A DNA stretch of 64,000 bases from Anaerosporobacter faecicola (GCF_012070565.1 NZ_JAAQRO010000044.1:47039-111038), one strand, 5' to 3'. Positions 16,801 to 25,702 are shown, numbered from the stretch's first letter. Numbers and translations are program-made. Notes: generated from the letters alone by a model not told the origin.

Positions 16801-18159
16801 TTATTTGTTTGATTGTTTTATAATAGCATTTACATTTTTTTCATTATAGAAGAATAATACAACGCCTCCCATGATACAGAATGCCGCTGCGATTCCTGCT
16901 GCAATACGATAGCCTGTTCCTGAAGTTCCAACAGTAGCAATCGCCGTGAAAATCAACATAGCAAGGCTTTGTCCCATCTTGAATGCAAATGTTCTGGCTG
17001 CATAGAACATTCCCTCTCGATTTTCTCCCGTTGTTACTGCATCACTCTCTGAGATATCAGCCAACATTGCCTGTGGAAGGATTCCGAAGATTGCCATAGG
17101 CATTGCTGCGATCACTACCAAGATATATCCTTGTACAGTCGTATTGATTCCAAGATTTTCTCCAAAAAATGCAGTATACAGATAAGCCAAACTGAACATA
17201 CCAAATGCAATTAACACAAGCTTCTTCTTCCCAATCTTCTTTGCTACTATATTAATTGGTGCATAGAATACTAAAGAAAGCGCTGTCATTGCCACAAAGT
17301 AAACCGTCGACATGTTCTCTGGTAGTTTAAGTAATGAGGTAACGAAAAATGGTAATCCTGTTTGGAACATCGTAAGTGCAATAAAATACAGGATATCAGA
17401 GCCAACAAAGATTCGGAAGCTCTTATTACGAAATGTCTTTACTAATGAAGAAAATGCTGTTCCTTCAACAGGTTTTGCCTCAACATAGTCTTTCTCTTTG
17501 ATTGCAAATACAGGAATAAACAAAGCGATTAGGGCAATTACTGCGAAGATAACAAAGGTAAGGCGCATCGCAGGGATTCGCCCCATACTTCCCTCTAAAC
17601 TTCCCCATACAACTGGTGCAGCATAAGCAACTGCGGTACCTACGATAAACGTCAAAGAAATCGTTGTTGAGATATTGATTCTCTCCTCTTGGCTATGTCC
17701 AAGTTCTGGCAATAAAGCGGTATATGGTGTGCAATATGTAGTTAATGCCAAATAATAAACCATTACAAAAACAAATACCCAAGCTGCATTTAACCAACTA
17801 TTTTCATTAATTGGTGCACAGAACACCAATATCGTTGATACTGCTAATGGTATCGCAGCGAATTTTAGAAAAGGGATTCGGCGTCCATTCTTTGACTTAC
17901 AGCGATCGGATAAAGATGCGATCCATGGATCTGTCACTGCATCAAACACTCTCCCTAGTGCTGTAATTCCACCAAGTATGGTAAATATTCCAATGATCAC
18001 TCGCCCTTGTGGAATGAATACCGTATGTCCTGCTTTCTGTGCAACGGCATCTGGTTGATAGAAGTATACTAACCAGTTTGAAATCAAACCAGATAATAAT
18101 GCCCAACCAAATTGACCGATTGCAAATAAAATCATTTTGCTTGTTGATAATTTTTTCAT
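16801..18159 (-). CDS. GPH-family sugar:cation symporter (MFS_2)
   Basis: About 452 residues with some 12 hydrophobic helices. The GPH hallmark GRVFDAVTDPWIASLSDR occurs near residue 70, followed by NGRRIPFL. GPH carriers import glycosides such as melibiose, lactose or raffinose with a cation. As the last gene after an alpha-galactosidase and a GT-B-like gene on the same strand, an alpha-galactoside substrate is the best guess. The ATG at 18159 is preceded by AGGG at eight bases; a GTG three codons earlier also fits the frame. Confidence 0.88.
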   Translation of the reverse strand: MKKLSTSKMILFAIGQFGWALLSGLISNWLVYFYQPDAVAQKAGHTVFIPQGRVIIGIFTILGGITALGRVFDAVTDPWIASLSDRCKSKNGRRIPFLKFAAIPLAVSTILVFCAPINENSWLNAAWVFVFVMVYYLALTTYCTPYTALLPELGHSQEERINISTTISLTFIVGTAVAYAAPVVWGSLEGSMGRIPAMRLTFVIFAVIALIALFIPVFAIKEKDYVEAKPVEGTAFSSLVKTFRNKSFRIFVGSDILYFIALTMFQTGLPFFVTSLLKLPENMSTVYFVAMTALSLVFYAPINIVAKKIGKKKLVLIAFGMFSLAYLYTAFFGENLGINTTVQGYILVVIAAMPMAIFGILPQAMLADISESDAVTTGENREGMFYAARTFAFKMGQSLAMLIFTAIATVGTSGTGYRIAAGIAAAFCIMGGVVLFFYNEKNVNAIIKQSNK

Positions 18160-18189
18160 ACTAATCACCCTGTCCTTTCCATATCAAAC

Positions 18190-18240
18190 GACTATGCGTA
18201 AGGCACTAATCGCCGTGTAAAAGAATTTCTTTCACACGAA
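18190..18240. repeat. Short repeat C, copy 1
   Basis: GCGTAAGGCACTAATCGCCG, then TGTAAAAGAATTTCTTTCAC followed by ACG, resembles 52081-52127 in order and in the small AAAGAA / TTCTTT hairpin. Similarity is partial, judged by eye. Confidence 0.35.
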
Positions 18241-18250
18241 CTCGCCTCCT

Positions 18251-19720
18251 TTATTTTTTCATTGCCAGTTCAACAACTTTGTACGCCCCATTATAGATAC
18301 CTAACTTGTTGTTCTGTACAATATGATCACACATATCTTCTAATATCGTTCCATCTTCTAAGAACAGTTGTAGCATCTGAAGAATATGTGGTATATCCTC
18401 GCATTCCAATGTTCCATCTCCAATCTCAGCAGAATGAATTGCGCCCCACATCTCATGTCCTCCAACACGTTTGATGAATAGTTTCGGTACTGGATAAAAG
18501 GCTAATTCACTTGGTTTTGTAACCAACACATCGGTCCCCCTCATAAGGAGATTTGTAATGTACACCGCTTCAAATATATTGGAATGATAGAATCCATGGA
18601 TTCCTTTCACCTCTCCATCAATGGCATGTTGGGCAAAATTACAAGATTCTTTCCATTGATCAAAATGTTCTGTTGCTGTGCGAAGTTCTGGAATTTCTTT
18701 CACCAATTCATCCCATACATTCTTGTAATCCCCTACATTTACAAACAGAGCTGCACGATTATTCTTCACATATGGTAACAATTTTCTAATAATCGCTGCA
18801 AAGATTTCTTTCTGTGCCCCTGCCCCACCAATTGTCAATAAGAAACGCATTGGTTTTTTCTCTTTGATCCTATTTTTACGATTCATGCAATCAAGATCAA
18901 TATTGGAAACTAATTCATGGTCAATATAATGACCTGTATAGACAAGATCTTTCCGCTTCATTGGATGAAGTACTTTCTTGCCTGCCATTCCATTTAAGGT
19001 ACGATACCCTTGGTATGCAAAATGTGTTTGAATAGTATGAATACTGCCTTCCGCTAAATGCAAAGCCATTGGCCAGTTATCTGGAATTGCATTTACGACA
19101 GTTTTCATTCCTGCATGAAGTGCGGCTTGAGCTGGCCATACATGCGTCGCAATCACAGGGATTTCTTTTGGTATCTCCCCAAAAGTAGGAGCCATCAATT
19201 CTGCATTTTTCTGATCTGCCGCATTATATGACAATTTTCTAAATCCTTCAGAATTCATTGGTTCCCAGACAAAGTGGTTGAATAATTTGCTCTTTTGTGA
19301 CAGACGAGAACCCATTGAGTACAGATTATTTTGATAATTGATTACCTTTCCGCAAGTAGTTTGTTGATAGGAATTCAAGTCCATCCAATATGGTGTATAT
19401 CCCATTGCATGTGCAGCGGATGCAATTGCCATGGAGATTCGATAATGTCCAAATCCCATACGAATATTACCTACGATTACACCTTTTTCTGTATCAAATG
19501 CACTTGTCTTCTTTCCCTCTTGAATGGACAGATTATACACGCCAAGTGAATCACCAATACAAGGATTCTTCTCAATTACCATTGGATAGATTTTATTCTG
19601 ATCATCTCCAAATTTGCGAATGAATTTCTTCTTTTGCTTTTCTGCTTTCTTTACTACTTTCTTTGACATTGTATTGCCAAAGATCATCTCTGAACGATTC
19701 ATATATGCTCCCTTCTGCAT
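18251..19720 (-). CDS. Uncharacterised GT-B-like protein in the alpha-galactosidase operon
   Basis: 489 residues, soluble. After a basic N-terminus (KKAEKQKKKFIRKFG) comes VGNIRMGFGHYRISMAIASA, resembling the glycine-rich loop of MurG/MGDG-synthase GT-B glycosyltransferases (GxGHxxxxxAI). A second glycine-rich block RFLLTIGGAGAQKEIFAAII near residue 295 matches the start of a C-terminal GT-B half, and a late TKPSELAFYPVP looks like the nucleotide-sugar region. I cannot name a family with certainty. It lies 98 bases behind aga and 91 before the symporter gene, so a role in galactoside or glycolipid metabolism is possible. Two starts have good sites (19720 and the ATG at codon 7). Confidence 0.6.
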   Translation of the reverse strand: MQKGAYMNRSEMIFGNTMSKKVVKKAEKQKKKFIRKFGDDQNKIYPMVIEKNPCIGDSLGVYNLSIQEGKKTSAFDTEKGVIVGNIRMGFGHYRISMAIASAAHAMGYTPYWMDLNSYQQTTCGKVINYQNNLYSMGSRLSQKSKLFNHFVWEPMNSEGFRKLSYNAADQKNAELMAPTFGEIPKEIPVIATHVWPAQAALHAGMKTVVNAIPDNWPMALHLAEGSIHTIQTHFAYQGYRTLNGMAGKKVLHPMKRKDLVYTGHYIDHELVSNIDLDCMNRKNRIKEKKPMRFLLTIGGAGAQKEIFAAIIRKLLPYVKNNRAALFVNVGDYKNVWDELVKEIPELRTATEHFDQWKESCNFAQHAIDGEVKGIHGFYHSNIFEAVYITNLLMRGTDVLVTKPSELAFYPVPKLFIKRVGGHEMWGAIHSAEIGDGTLECEDIPHILQMLQLFLEDGTILEDMCDHIVQNNKLGIYNGAYKVVELAMKK

Positions 19721-19818
19721 TCTGTCTCTCCTGCTGCTTCCTTTTTCTTACCAAACATCTACTCATCTACACGAACTTTTCGATCGTATTGTATAATTTA
19801 TTAACTTGCTACACCATA

Positions 19819-22164
19819 TTACAATGCTTTACTTGATATCAGATAGATTCTGCTTGAAAAATCCCCCATTACTCTGGTTTCTTCATTATAACCGGTGCTA
19901 ACGAATTGTTGTTTAAGCTTAATTCCTGCTAATTCTAATAAATCGCCATATACATCATAAGATTCCGATTCACTTTCCAATGTATACACCTGATTTACGA
20001 TTGTTTGAAGAATTCCTTCCTCCTTAATTGGTACAGGGGAAGCTTGGTTTACGAGATCACCAAATTGCTTTATGGAAATCGCTTGTTTTCTTGCTTCAAC
20101 ATGATACAACTGTTCTGGATCAAGTCCGATTACTTTTAAAATGTCCGATGATGTATTGGGTTTCTGTAATTGCTGATAGCACATCGCAATTGCTTGTTGT
20201 TTATCCTCTGAAACAACTTGCCAAATTATATTGCCATTGTGCATACGTGACTTTGTAAAAGAGCCAAACTGGAATAATGCTCGATATTTTTTATAAAAGG
20301 CAATCTGTTCTTTCACAATCTTCTTACTTGACATACTTAACTTCGTAAGATCAAGTTCATACCCCAGTACGCCAAAACATGCAACATTGAAACGACTTTC
20401 TATCGAAATACTTCGTAAGGTCTGGTGATTTGGTACAGCACTTACATGCGCACCCATTGTTGATAATGGATAGCCACAGGAAGTTCCTTCCTGTATGGCA
20501 ACACGTTCATTGGCATCCGTATCATCAGATGTCCAAATCTGTGGCATGTAATAGAGCATTCCTAAATCAAACCGATTTCCACCTGCGGAACAACTTTCAA
20601 ATAAGATATCTGGAAATTCTTCTGTAATCTGTTTCATCATCTCATAAACACCTAATATATAGCGATGATAAAACTCTCCTTGCCTTTCTCCTAGTGAAGC
20701 AGAATAGGCATCGGATAAATGTCGATTCATATCCCATTTCACATATTGTACATTGCCATTTCTTAATATCTCTGTGATTCGACCTACAACTTCAGCTCTT
20801 ACTTCTTGTCTAGTAAGGTCTAGTACGTACTGATTTCTTCCCACATAACAATCTCGATTAGGTATTCGTACTGCCCAGTCTGGGTGTTCTCTATATAATT
20901 CACTGTTCTCACTAATCATCTCTGGTTCCATCCAGATTCCAAACTGCAAACCTAAATCATGAATCTTGTTTGATAGTTGTCGAAGTGAACCACCTAGTTT
21001 CTTCTCGTTTACGAACCAGTCTCCTAGTGAACTGCTATCATCTTCTCTTTTTCCAAACCAACCATCATCAAGAACAAACAGTTCGATTCCTAGATTCGCT
21101 GCTTCTTTTGCAAGCTTTAATAATTTCCGCTCTGTAAAATCAAAATACGTTGCTTCCCAGTTGTTAATTAATACAGGACGTTCTCTCTTCTGCCATTGTT
21201 TCGGAATTATATGTTGATTTACAAATGTACCAAACTGTGCTGTTACACCATGTCTTCCCTTGCTGGAATACGTTAAAACGGCCTCTGGAGTATAGAATGT
21301 TTCCTCTGGTTTTATAAACCACTCAAAACGATGTGGATGAATTCCTGTTAGTATACGAATTTTTCCATAAGGTGTAACCTCCACAGCCTCATAATGATTA
21401 CCAGAATATAAAAGATTCACTCCAATACAAGCACCTGTCATCTCCGTACATTCTCTCTTCTCCACAAGGATCAGAGGATTGTGACGATTAGAACTAGAAC
21501 CTGTTGTTGATTCATTCACATAAACCCCTGATTCTAGATGTTTTCTTGTAGCATGACGTTCTCTCGTCCAACTACCATCAAAGGTTTCCATATCATAATC
21601 CGCTTCTGGAAGATCCAGCTGCAAACTCATCATACGCTCTACTCGAACAACCGAATCGGTGTTATTTTTTAGAATGGTTCTTCTTGTTATCACATCACAG
21701 GAAGGAAAAACCGTATAGACTAAAATCAAATCCATCTTTTCTTTTTGGTCATGAAGCACGATTTCCAAAGTGGTGGCATCTTCTCCATATCTTGCATATG
21801 GTAGTTTCGTTTCTTCATTTTCGCGAAATGTACCTTCATAGATTTCATGAGATTGATAATAGAAACGATTGGAGTAACTATAATCAGGCATACGAATTTC
21901 AAATGGTGAATGACGGTAATCTCCATTACCACCAAAAGAATATTCCAAACATAGATTATCTAGTGTCAACATCGCATCATCAGGAGTTCCTACACTATTC
22001 CCATATCCTGTACCGAATCTTTCCTGTAGTGCCTCATAATTCTCTGTTACTTTAATCTTGTTCCCATAATACAAATTCTCTATGTACTTGTTATTACGAA
22101 TGCCAATCAAATAAGATGTATTATTCGTTGCTAAATGGAATACTTGTTGTGCAAAATGAATCAT
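19819..22164 (-). CDS. aga: Alpha-galactosidase, GH36
   Basis: 781 residues, the length of GH36 bacterial alpha-galactosidases that release galactose from melibiose, raffinose and galactomannans. Family signatures are LINNWEATYFDF near residue 332, LDDGWFGKREDDSSSLGDW, the nucleophile region YVKWDMNRHLS (Asp of KWD) and the acid/base region WTSDDTDANER. There is no signal peptide, so it acts inside the cell, consistent with the symporter gene two genes downstream. GGAGG lies four to five bases before the ATG, with a consensus promoter upstream. Confidence 0.95.
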   Translation of the reverse strand: MIHFAQQVFHLATNNTSYLIGIRNNKYIENLYYGNKIKVTENYEALQERFGTGYGNSVGTPDDAMLTLDNLCLEYSFGGNGDYRHSPFEIRMPDYSYSNRFYYQSHEIYEGTFRENEETKLPYARYGEDATTLEIVLHDQKEKMDLILVYTVFPSCDVITRRTILKNNTDSVVRVERMMSLQLDLPEADYDMETFDGSWTRERHATRKHLESGVYVNESTTGSSSNRHNPLILVEKRECTEMTGACIGVNLLYSGNHYEAVEVTPYGKIRILTGIHPHRFEWFIKPEETFYTPEAVLTYSSKGRHGVTAQFGTFVNQHIIPKQWQKRERPVLINNWEATYFDFTERKLLKLAKEAANLGIELFVLDDGWFGKREDDSSSLGDWFVNEKKLGGSLRQLSNKIHDLGLQFGIWMEPEMISENSELYREHPDWAVRIPNRDCYVGRNQYVLDLTRQEVRAEVVGRITEILRNGNVQYVKWDMNRHLSDAYSASLGERQGEFYHRYILGVYEMMKQITEEFPDILFESCSAGGNRFDLGMLYYMPQIWTSDDTDANERVAIQEGTSCGYPLSTMGAHVSAVPNHQTLRSISIESRFNVACFGVLGYELDLTKLSMSSKKIVKEQIAFYKKYRALFQFGSFTKSRMHNGNIIWQVVSEDKQQAIAMCYQQLQKPNTSSDILKVIGLDPEQLYHVEARKQAISIKQFGDLVNQASPVPIKEEGILQTIVNQVYTLESESESYDVYGDLLELAGIKLKQQFVSTGYNEETRVMGDFSSRIYLISSKAL

Positions 22165-22214
22165 ATGCCCTCCTTTTTCGATTATGACAAAACTCTTTTC
22201 GTTTATTTAGTTTT

Positions 22215-22242
22215 ATTATATCATACATTATGTATATGTCAA
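22215..22242 (-). promoter_or_regulatory. SigA-type promoter of the aga operon
   Basis: On the - strand TTGACA (22237-22242), 16 bases, then TATAAT (22215-22220). The spacer contains an almost perfect dyad ATACATAATGTAT that could bind a regulator. Confidence 0.7.
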
Positions 22243-22463
22243 GAAAAATAGTCCCTGTATATTTTGTACATTATGCACAAGCATCAGCGACTATTTTCCA
22301 TATATATAAATTTTATTTTATAAGATTTTACTACTTTTCATTATTTTTCTCATTATAACTTTCTTTCCGTATACGTCACACATAGAAATTATACACAATT
22401 CAGATGATTGCCATAACCTTGCGGGAAATTGCCCAACAAATCCGCACTTGTTTTTTTTATGTG

Positions 22464-23021
22464 TTAATTGGCAATCCCTTCGAATATGATCGAGATCAAT
22501 TCATTCATAGCAACATCATACGTTATTCCATTCTTAATCAGCATATTGCCATCAATTAATTTTTCAAATATATCTGTTAGTAATATACGTAATAACGTAA
22601 GGTTTTTTTTCTTAATCACACCCTCTTCCATCCCCTTATTCAGAAGATCCAGTGCAGGTTCCCAATCACTTTCCAATTCAGTTTCAATCTTTTGATATAG
22701 ATCCATATATCCCTTCTTTAATTCCGTAACACGACGATAATCTATATTTTCAGAAAATTGAGGTATGATCGTAAACATCTTCTTTAGTTTTTCTAAAGTA
22801 GTTAATCTCTTATTTTCCAATACAGCTCTCTGCTGCTCTTTAATATCCGCAAATGTTTGGTCGATCACTAATTCAATCACAGCATGCTTTGATGGAACAT
22901 TCTCATAAAGCGTACGCTTACTTATACCCAACCTTGCTGCCAATGAATCCATCGTGAATTTTGTTCCATAATCCCTTAACTCTTCCATGGCTCCGTAAAA
23001 TATTCTGTCGAGCAAATCCAT
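22464..23021 (-). CDS. TetR-family transcriptional regulator
   Basis: 185 residues. The N-terminal 45 form a TetR HTH (FTMDSLAARLGISKRTLYEN, VPSKHAVIELVI); the rest is the helical ligand domain. It is adjacent to no obvious target: aga lies downstream on the same strand and a terminator with an amidase gene upstream. TetR proteins usually repress exporters or their own gene; nothing here fixes the ligand. Confidence 0.86.
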   Translation of the reverse strand: MDLLDRIFYGAMEELRDYGTKFTMDSLAARLGISKRTLYENVPSKHAVIELVIDQTFADIKEQQRAVLENKRLTTLEKLKKMFTIIPQFSENIDYRRVTELKKGYMDLYQKIETELESDWEPALDLLNKGMEEGVIKKKNLTLLRILLTDIFEKLIDGNMLIKNGITYDVAMNELISIIFEGIAN

Positions 23022-23167
23022 GCCAATCCCTCCTAAGTGATATATACAAAACTTCTATATTTTTATAAGTTTTACATTAACATAAAATCCAATGAATAGC
23101 AAGTTCTATAAAAAGAGACCTGTTGGTTGGTGTGAAACAGGATTTAGAGAATAGCAAACTCACCGCA

Positions 23168-23218
23168 GAAAAACTCCCTTTCTTCTCTTACTTTCTTAAG
23201 AGAAGATGGGAGTTTTTT
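23168..23218 (-). terminator. Terminator behind the amidase gene
   Basis: Arms AAAAACTCCC and GGGAGTTTTTT enclose a second stem CTTCTCTT / AAGAGAAG. T-runs on both strands suggest bidirectional use. Confidence 0.85.
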
Positions 23219-23277
23219 ACGCGATTAATAAATTCGTCTAGAAAACAATCATTAGACCCTAAATATCTATTTTCATA

Positions 23278-23766
23278 CTATTGCCACTTGCGAACACCTT
23301 CTATGTGAAGAAAACGTGCACGTTCATAGACGTAAGTATCTAAAGGACGCATATACGCATCAATCGTATGTGCTGCCAAATATATGCGTCCACCTTCTAT
23401 AGCAACAATTACAGGGCTATGGTAATACTCCTGACTATTTCCCAACTGTACAATATCCCCTGGTTGAATATGCTCCTGATCCGTCTCAACCGCATATGGT
23501 CCAACTGATTTATTCTTTACTAAGAAGTTATAGAGATACTGTACTCCTGTCCAACTTGGAGTACGGTCTCGAATGCTGTTATAATACCAACCCATAGTAG
23601 GTGTGTAATTCATAACATTACTTCCTGCATAGATACACTGGGAGGCAAAGTTCGTACAGTCTCCTCCTAAATGTTCAAAATCAAAATAATGAGGATTTCT
23701 ACTTAAAGCCCAACGTTTTGCATAAAGTAATGTTGCTTCCCGATGATAGCCAATTTCTTTTAACAT
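23278..23766 (-). CDS. Putative amidase-domain (Amidase_6 type) protein
   Basis: 162 residues matching the small cysteine-histidine amidase-like domain often seen in Firmicute cell-wall proteins: HYFDFEHLGGDCTNFASQCI holds the probable catalytic Cys (near residue 37), GDIVQLGNSQEYYHSPVIVA the His, and IYLAAHTIDAYMRP a further His. There is no signal peptide or wall-binding domain, so it is probably cytoplasmic or spore-associated; where it acts is unknown. Monocistronic, with a strong terminator. Confidence 0.83.
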   Translation of the reverse strand: MLKEIGYHREATLLYAKRWALSRNPHYFDFEHLGGDCTNFASQCIYAGSNVMNYTPTMGWYYNSIRDRTPSWTGVQYLYNFLVKNKSVGPYAVETDQEHIQPGDIVQLGNSQEYYHSPVIVAIEGGRIYLAAHTIDAYMRPLDTYVYERARFLHIEGVRKWQ

Positions 23767-23870
23767 ATAAAAAACTCTTTTCTTTTTATTATATTAAAAA
23801 ACCTATTTTTATTGCCTATCAATTATATATTTTATGTAATTCTTTTTCCTTTTTCTACACTACCTTTTTG

Positions 23871-24680
23871 TTACTTCGTACGATCAATCTTGAAATTATT
23901 TTCGTAGTAATAGTTGCCTTCGGTTCCATCTGCGTTTACTTCCTGCAAAAAGATGCAAATATCGTTGTATTCCTCATATTCACCAAATGCATATTCGAAG
24001 AATTCCCAGTTCAAATCAATTGGTTTTTCAACATCTACAACATGAAAATATGAATCATATCTATTCTCCCAGGATTCAACCAGCTTTTTATTGGTTCGAT
24101 CTAACGCAATACCTTCGTATGCCCAGTTTGGTTGTGGATCTTCTGAAACAAAATACTCATTAACAGAAACGAGACTAGCATACTCATAAGACATTCCTTT
24201 TTCCCTATTTACAATTTCAAAAGAAGACTCTTTTAGTTTGGATAATGGAATTACGGTATCATCTCCTGCATTGATGATCGTACCATCATTCAATTTGATC
24301 GCTACCATGTTCTTCGTGGAGCCTTTACTCTTAATATAAATATCCACTTTAACTGTAGCACTCTTGTATTTCTTACTGCTGGCTGCCTTAATGGTAATGG
24401 TTGCTTCTCCAGCATTTTTTAATGTAACTTTTCCTTTCTTCGACACCGTTACAACATTACGGTCACTTGACTTGTACGTTAATGTTGTCTTTGCTTTTGC
24501 ATTTAAGTTAAATGACTTATCCCCAATCGTCTTAACGTAATAGTTTTCTTCCACACTTATTGTCTGCTTCTTCTTTGATGCTGCGGATGCCTTGGTTCCA
24601 GTAATTCCAAAAACTCCTCCAATGACTAATACCATAACCAATAGACATGATACTACTTTTTTGTTCCAAATTTTTTTCAT
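23871..24680 (-). CDS. Exported protein with an Ig-like (BIG2-type) domain
   Basis: 269 residues. A Sec signal peptide (KKVVSCLLVMVLVIGG, cleavage near AS-AAS at residue 33) is followed by a bacterial Ig-like domain, residues about 40-115 (LTYKSSDRNVVTVSKKGKVT, AGEATITIKAASSKKYKSAT). The last 150 residues are acidic and aromatic and match nothing I know. No sortase motif or lipobox, so it is probably secreted or loosely attached. Function unknown. Confidence 0.75.
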   Translation of the reverse strand: MKKIWNKKVVSCLLVMVLVIGGVFGITGTKASAASKKKQTISVEENYYVKTIGDKSFNLNAKAKTTLTYKSSDRNVVTVSKKGKVTLKNAGEATITIKAASSKKYKSATVKVDIYIKSKGSTKNMVAIKLNDGTIINAGDDTVIPLSKLKESSFEIVNREKGMSYEYASLVSVNEYFVSEDPQPNWAYEGIALDRTNKKLVESWENRYDSYFHVVDVEKPIDLNWEFFEYAFGEYEEYNDICIFLQEVNADGTEGNYYYENNFKIDRTK

Positions 24681-24869
24681 GTAAACGACTCCTTTTCCCT
24701 ATATTATTACAATAATTAACATGCAATTACTGTATGTATTATATTATATATGGTACTTTTGTCCCATTCAAGTATATTTTACATTTTTTATGATATTTTT
24801 CTATTTTTTGTCGTTTGAGTCGAATTCTTCTCGTCCTCCGTCCTCAAACATCATCCCTCAAACATCTAT

Positions 24870-24908
24870 AAAAATCCCGTAAGCACAATGCTTACGGGAT
24901 CATCTTTA
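24870..24908 (-). repeat. Left copy of a 39-bp direct repeat that is a terminator
   Basis: The hairpin CCCGTAAGCA / TGCTTACGGG with a T-run on the - strand is the same, with one mismatch in 39 bases, as the gdhA terminator at 25660-25698. No - strand gene ends directly in front of this copy, so it is best seen as a duplicate made when the cassette between the copies arrived. Confidence 0.75.
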
Positions 24909-24962
24909 GGGATTTTATATATGTATTTAACTGTTATTTATTTCTATTATTCCTCTTTTATG

Positions 24963-24991
24963 TTGGCTCACACGTTATAACGTGGTATAAT
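24963..24991 (+). promoter_or_regulatory. Promoter with a palindromic operator in the spacer
   Basis: TTGGCT (24963-24968), 17 bases, TATAAT (24986-24991). The spacer contains the perfect 14-bp palindrome CACGTTATAACGTG (24971-24984), a natural site for the HTH protein encoded at the end of the cassette. Confidence 0.72.
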
Positions 24992-25015
24992 GTATTTAGA
25001 AAGGAGGTGGAAAGA

Positions 25016-25054
25016 ATGTTAGATGATACAACAAAGATACTTACTATTATCTAG
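25016..25054 (+). CDS. 12-codon leader peptide
   Basis: A short frame MLDDTTKILTII with the strong ribosome site AAAGGAGGTGG, 25 bases behind the -10 element. No other start in the cassette has a comparable site. Part of its coding sequence (25036-25045) is perfectly complementary to 25104-25113, as in leader-peptide attenuators. Whether the peptide itself matters or only its translation is unknown. Confidence 0.5.
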   Translation: MLDDTTKILTII

Positions 25055-25156
25055 TTAGGTTCAGATAGCGTCGAAACTGATTGACCCACATAACAAAGAT
25101 AAAAGTAAGTATCCAAAAGGGGAATGAAAATTCCCCTACCTTAAAAAGGTATCTTT
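25033..25156 (+). promoter_or_regulatory. Structured leader RNA with alternative pairings
   Basis: GATACTTACT (25036-25045) pairs with AGTAAGTATC (25104-25113). The overlapping AAAGATAC (25033-25040) can instead pair with GTATCTTT (25149-25156). Between them lie AGGGGAAT-GAAA-ATTCCCCT (25118-25137, a GNRA tetraloop hairpin) and ACCTT-AAA-AAGGT (25138-25150). The mutually exclusive pairings resemble a translation-coupled attenuator. Confidence 0.5.
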
Positions 25157-25179
25157 ATTATATCATAGCATTCGTAACT

Positions 25180-25335
25180 ATGAAAGATTTTAGTAATAAT
25201 CTTACAACTCTACTAATCGTGTTTATTGTTCTTAAGCTAGTTAACTTTTCAAACCTTGGTATTTTAGATATTATTTTACTAGCTTTGCTTGCTATTGATG
25301 TAATACTAACTATTTATAGGAGTGTACGAAAATGA
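25180..25335 (+). CDS. Small membrane protein of the leader/HTH cassette
   Basis: About 51 residues from the ATG at 25180. Two hydrophobic segments, LTTLLIVFIVLKLV and LGILDIILLALLAIDVILTI, end in a basic tail YRSVRK. The frame is open back to a TTG at 25081, but that part overlaps the structured leader. Neither start has a clear ribosome site, so expression may depend on RNA rearrangement. Its stop overlaps the ATG of the HTH gene (AATGA), indicating coupling. No family recognised. Confidence 0.5.
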   Translation: MKDFSNNLTTLLIVFIVLKLVNFSNLGILDIILLALLAIDVILTIYRSVRK

Positions 25336-25508
25336 ATCTAAAACAAGTAAGAAAAGAAAAAAATCTAACCCTTAAAGCTCTTTCAGAATTAAGTGATGTA
25401 CCTCAACGCACTATTGAGGATATTGAACGAAAAAATGAATGCAAGGTTTCTACAGCTATTAAGCTTACAGATGCCTTAGGCGTTACATTAGATCAATTAT
25501 GTAGGTAA
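25332..25508 (+). CDS. 58-residue XRE-family HTH protein
   Basis: MNLKQVRKEKNLTLKALSEL begins a minimal Cro/C1-type HTH; the recognition helix region is DVPQRTIEDIERKNECKV, and the protein ends at LGVTLDQLCR. It is just the DNA-binding domain. It overlaps the preceding membrane-protein gene by four bases and is followed by its own terminator. A likely target is the palindrome in the cassette promoter. Confidence 0.88.
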   Translation: MNLKQVRKEKNLTLKALSELSDVPQRTIEDIERKNECKVSTAIKLTDALGVTLDQLCR

Positions 25509-25510
25509 AA

Positions 25511-25546
25511 AACAATCCCCAGGTACAAAAACTGGGGACTTGTTTT
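25511..25546 (+). terminator. Terminator of the HTH cassette
   Basis: The stem TCCCCAG / CTGGGGA followed by CTTGTTTTATTA lies three bases after the HTH stop codon. Confidence 0.85.
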
Positions 25547-25659
25547 ATTATACCTTGATTATTCTTGTAGCCCACGTGTAACCTTCTTGTATACTACTTG
25601 TAACCAATAACTTTATTTTAACCTCTATTATCTTCCGTGATGTGAATATTCAGACAATA

Positions 25660-25698
25660 AAAAATCCCGTAAGCACAATACTTACGGGATCATCTTTA
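25660..25698 (-). terminator. gdhA terminator, right copy of the 39-bp direct repeat
   Basis: CCCGTAAGCACAATACTTACGGG followed on the - strand by a run of Ts, five bases after the gdhA stop. It is 38/39 identical to 24870-24908. Confidence 0.9.
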
Positions 25699-25702
25699 TT
25701 AA

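Noticed and set aside
25016..25335. Frameshift joining the 12-codon leader to the membrane-protein frame
   Set aside because: The membrane-protein frame is closed by a TGA at 25078-25080, after the leader stop at 25054, so no single shift joins them.
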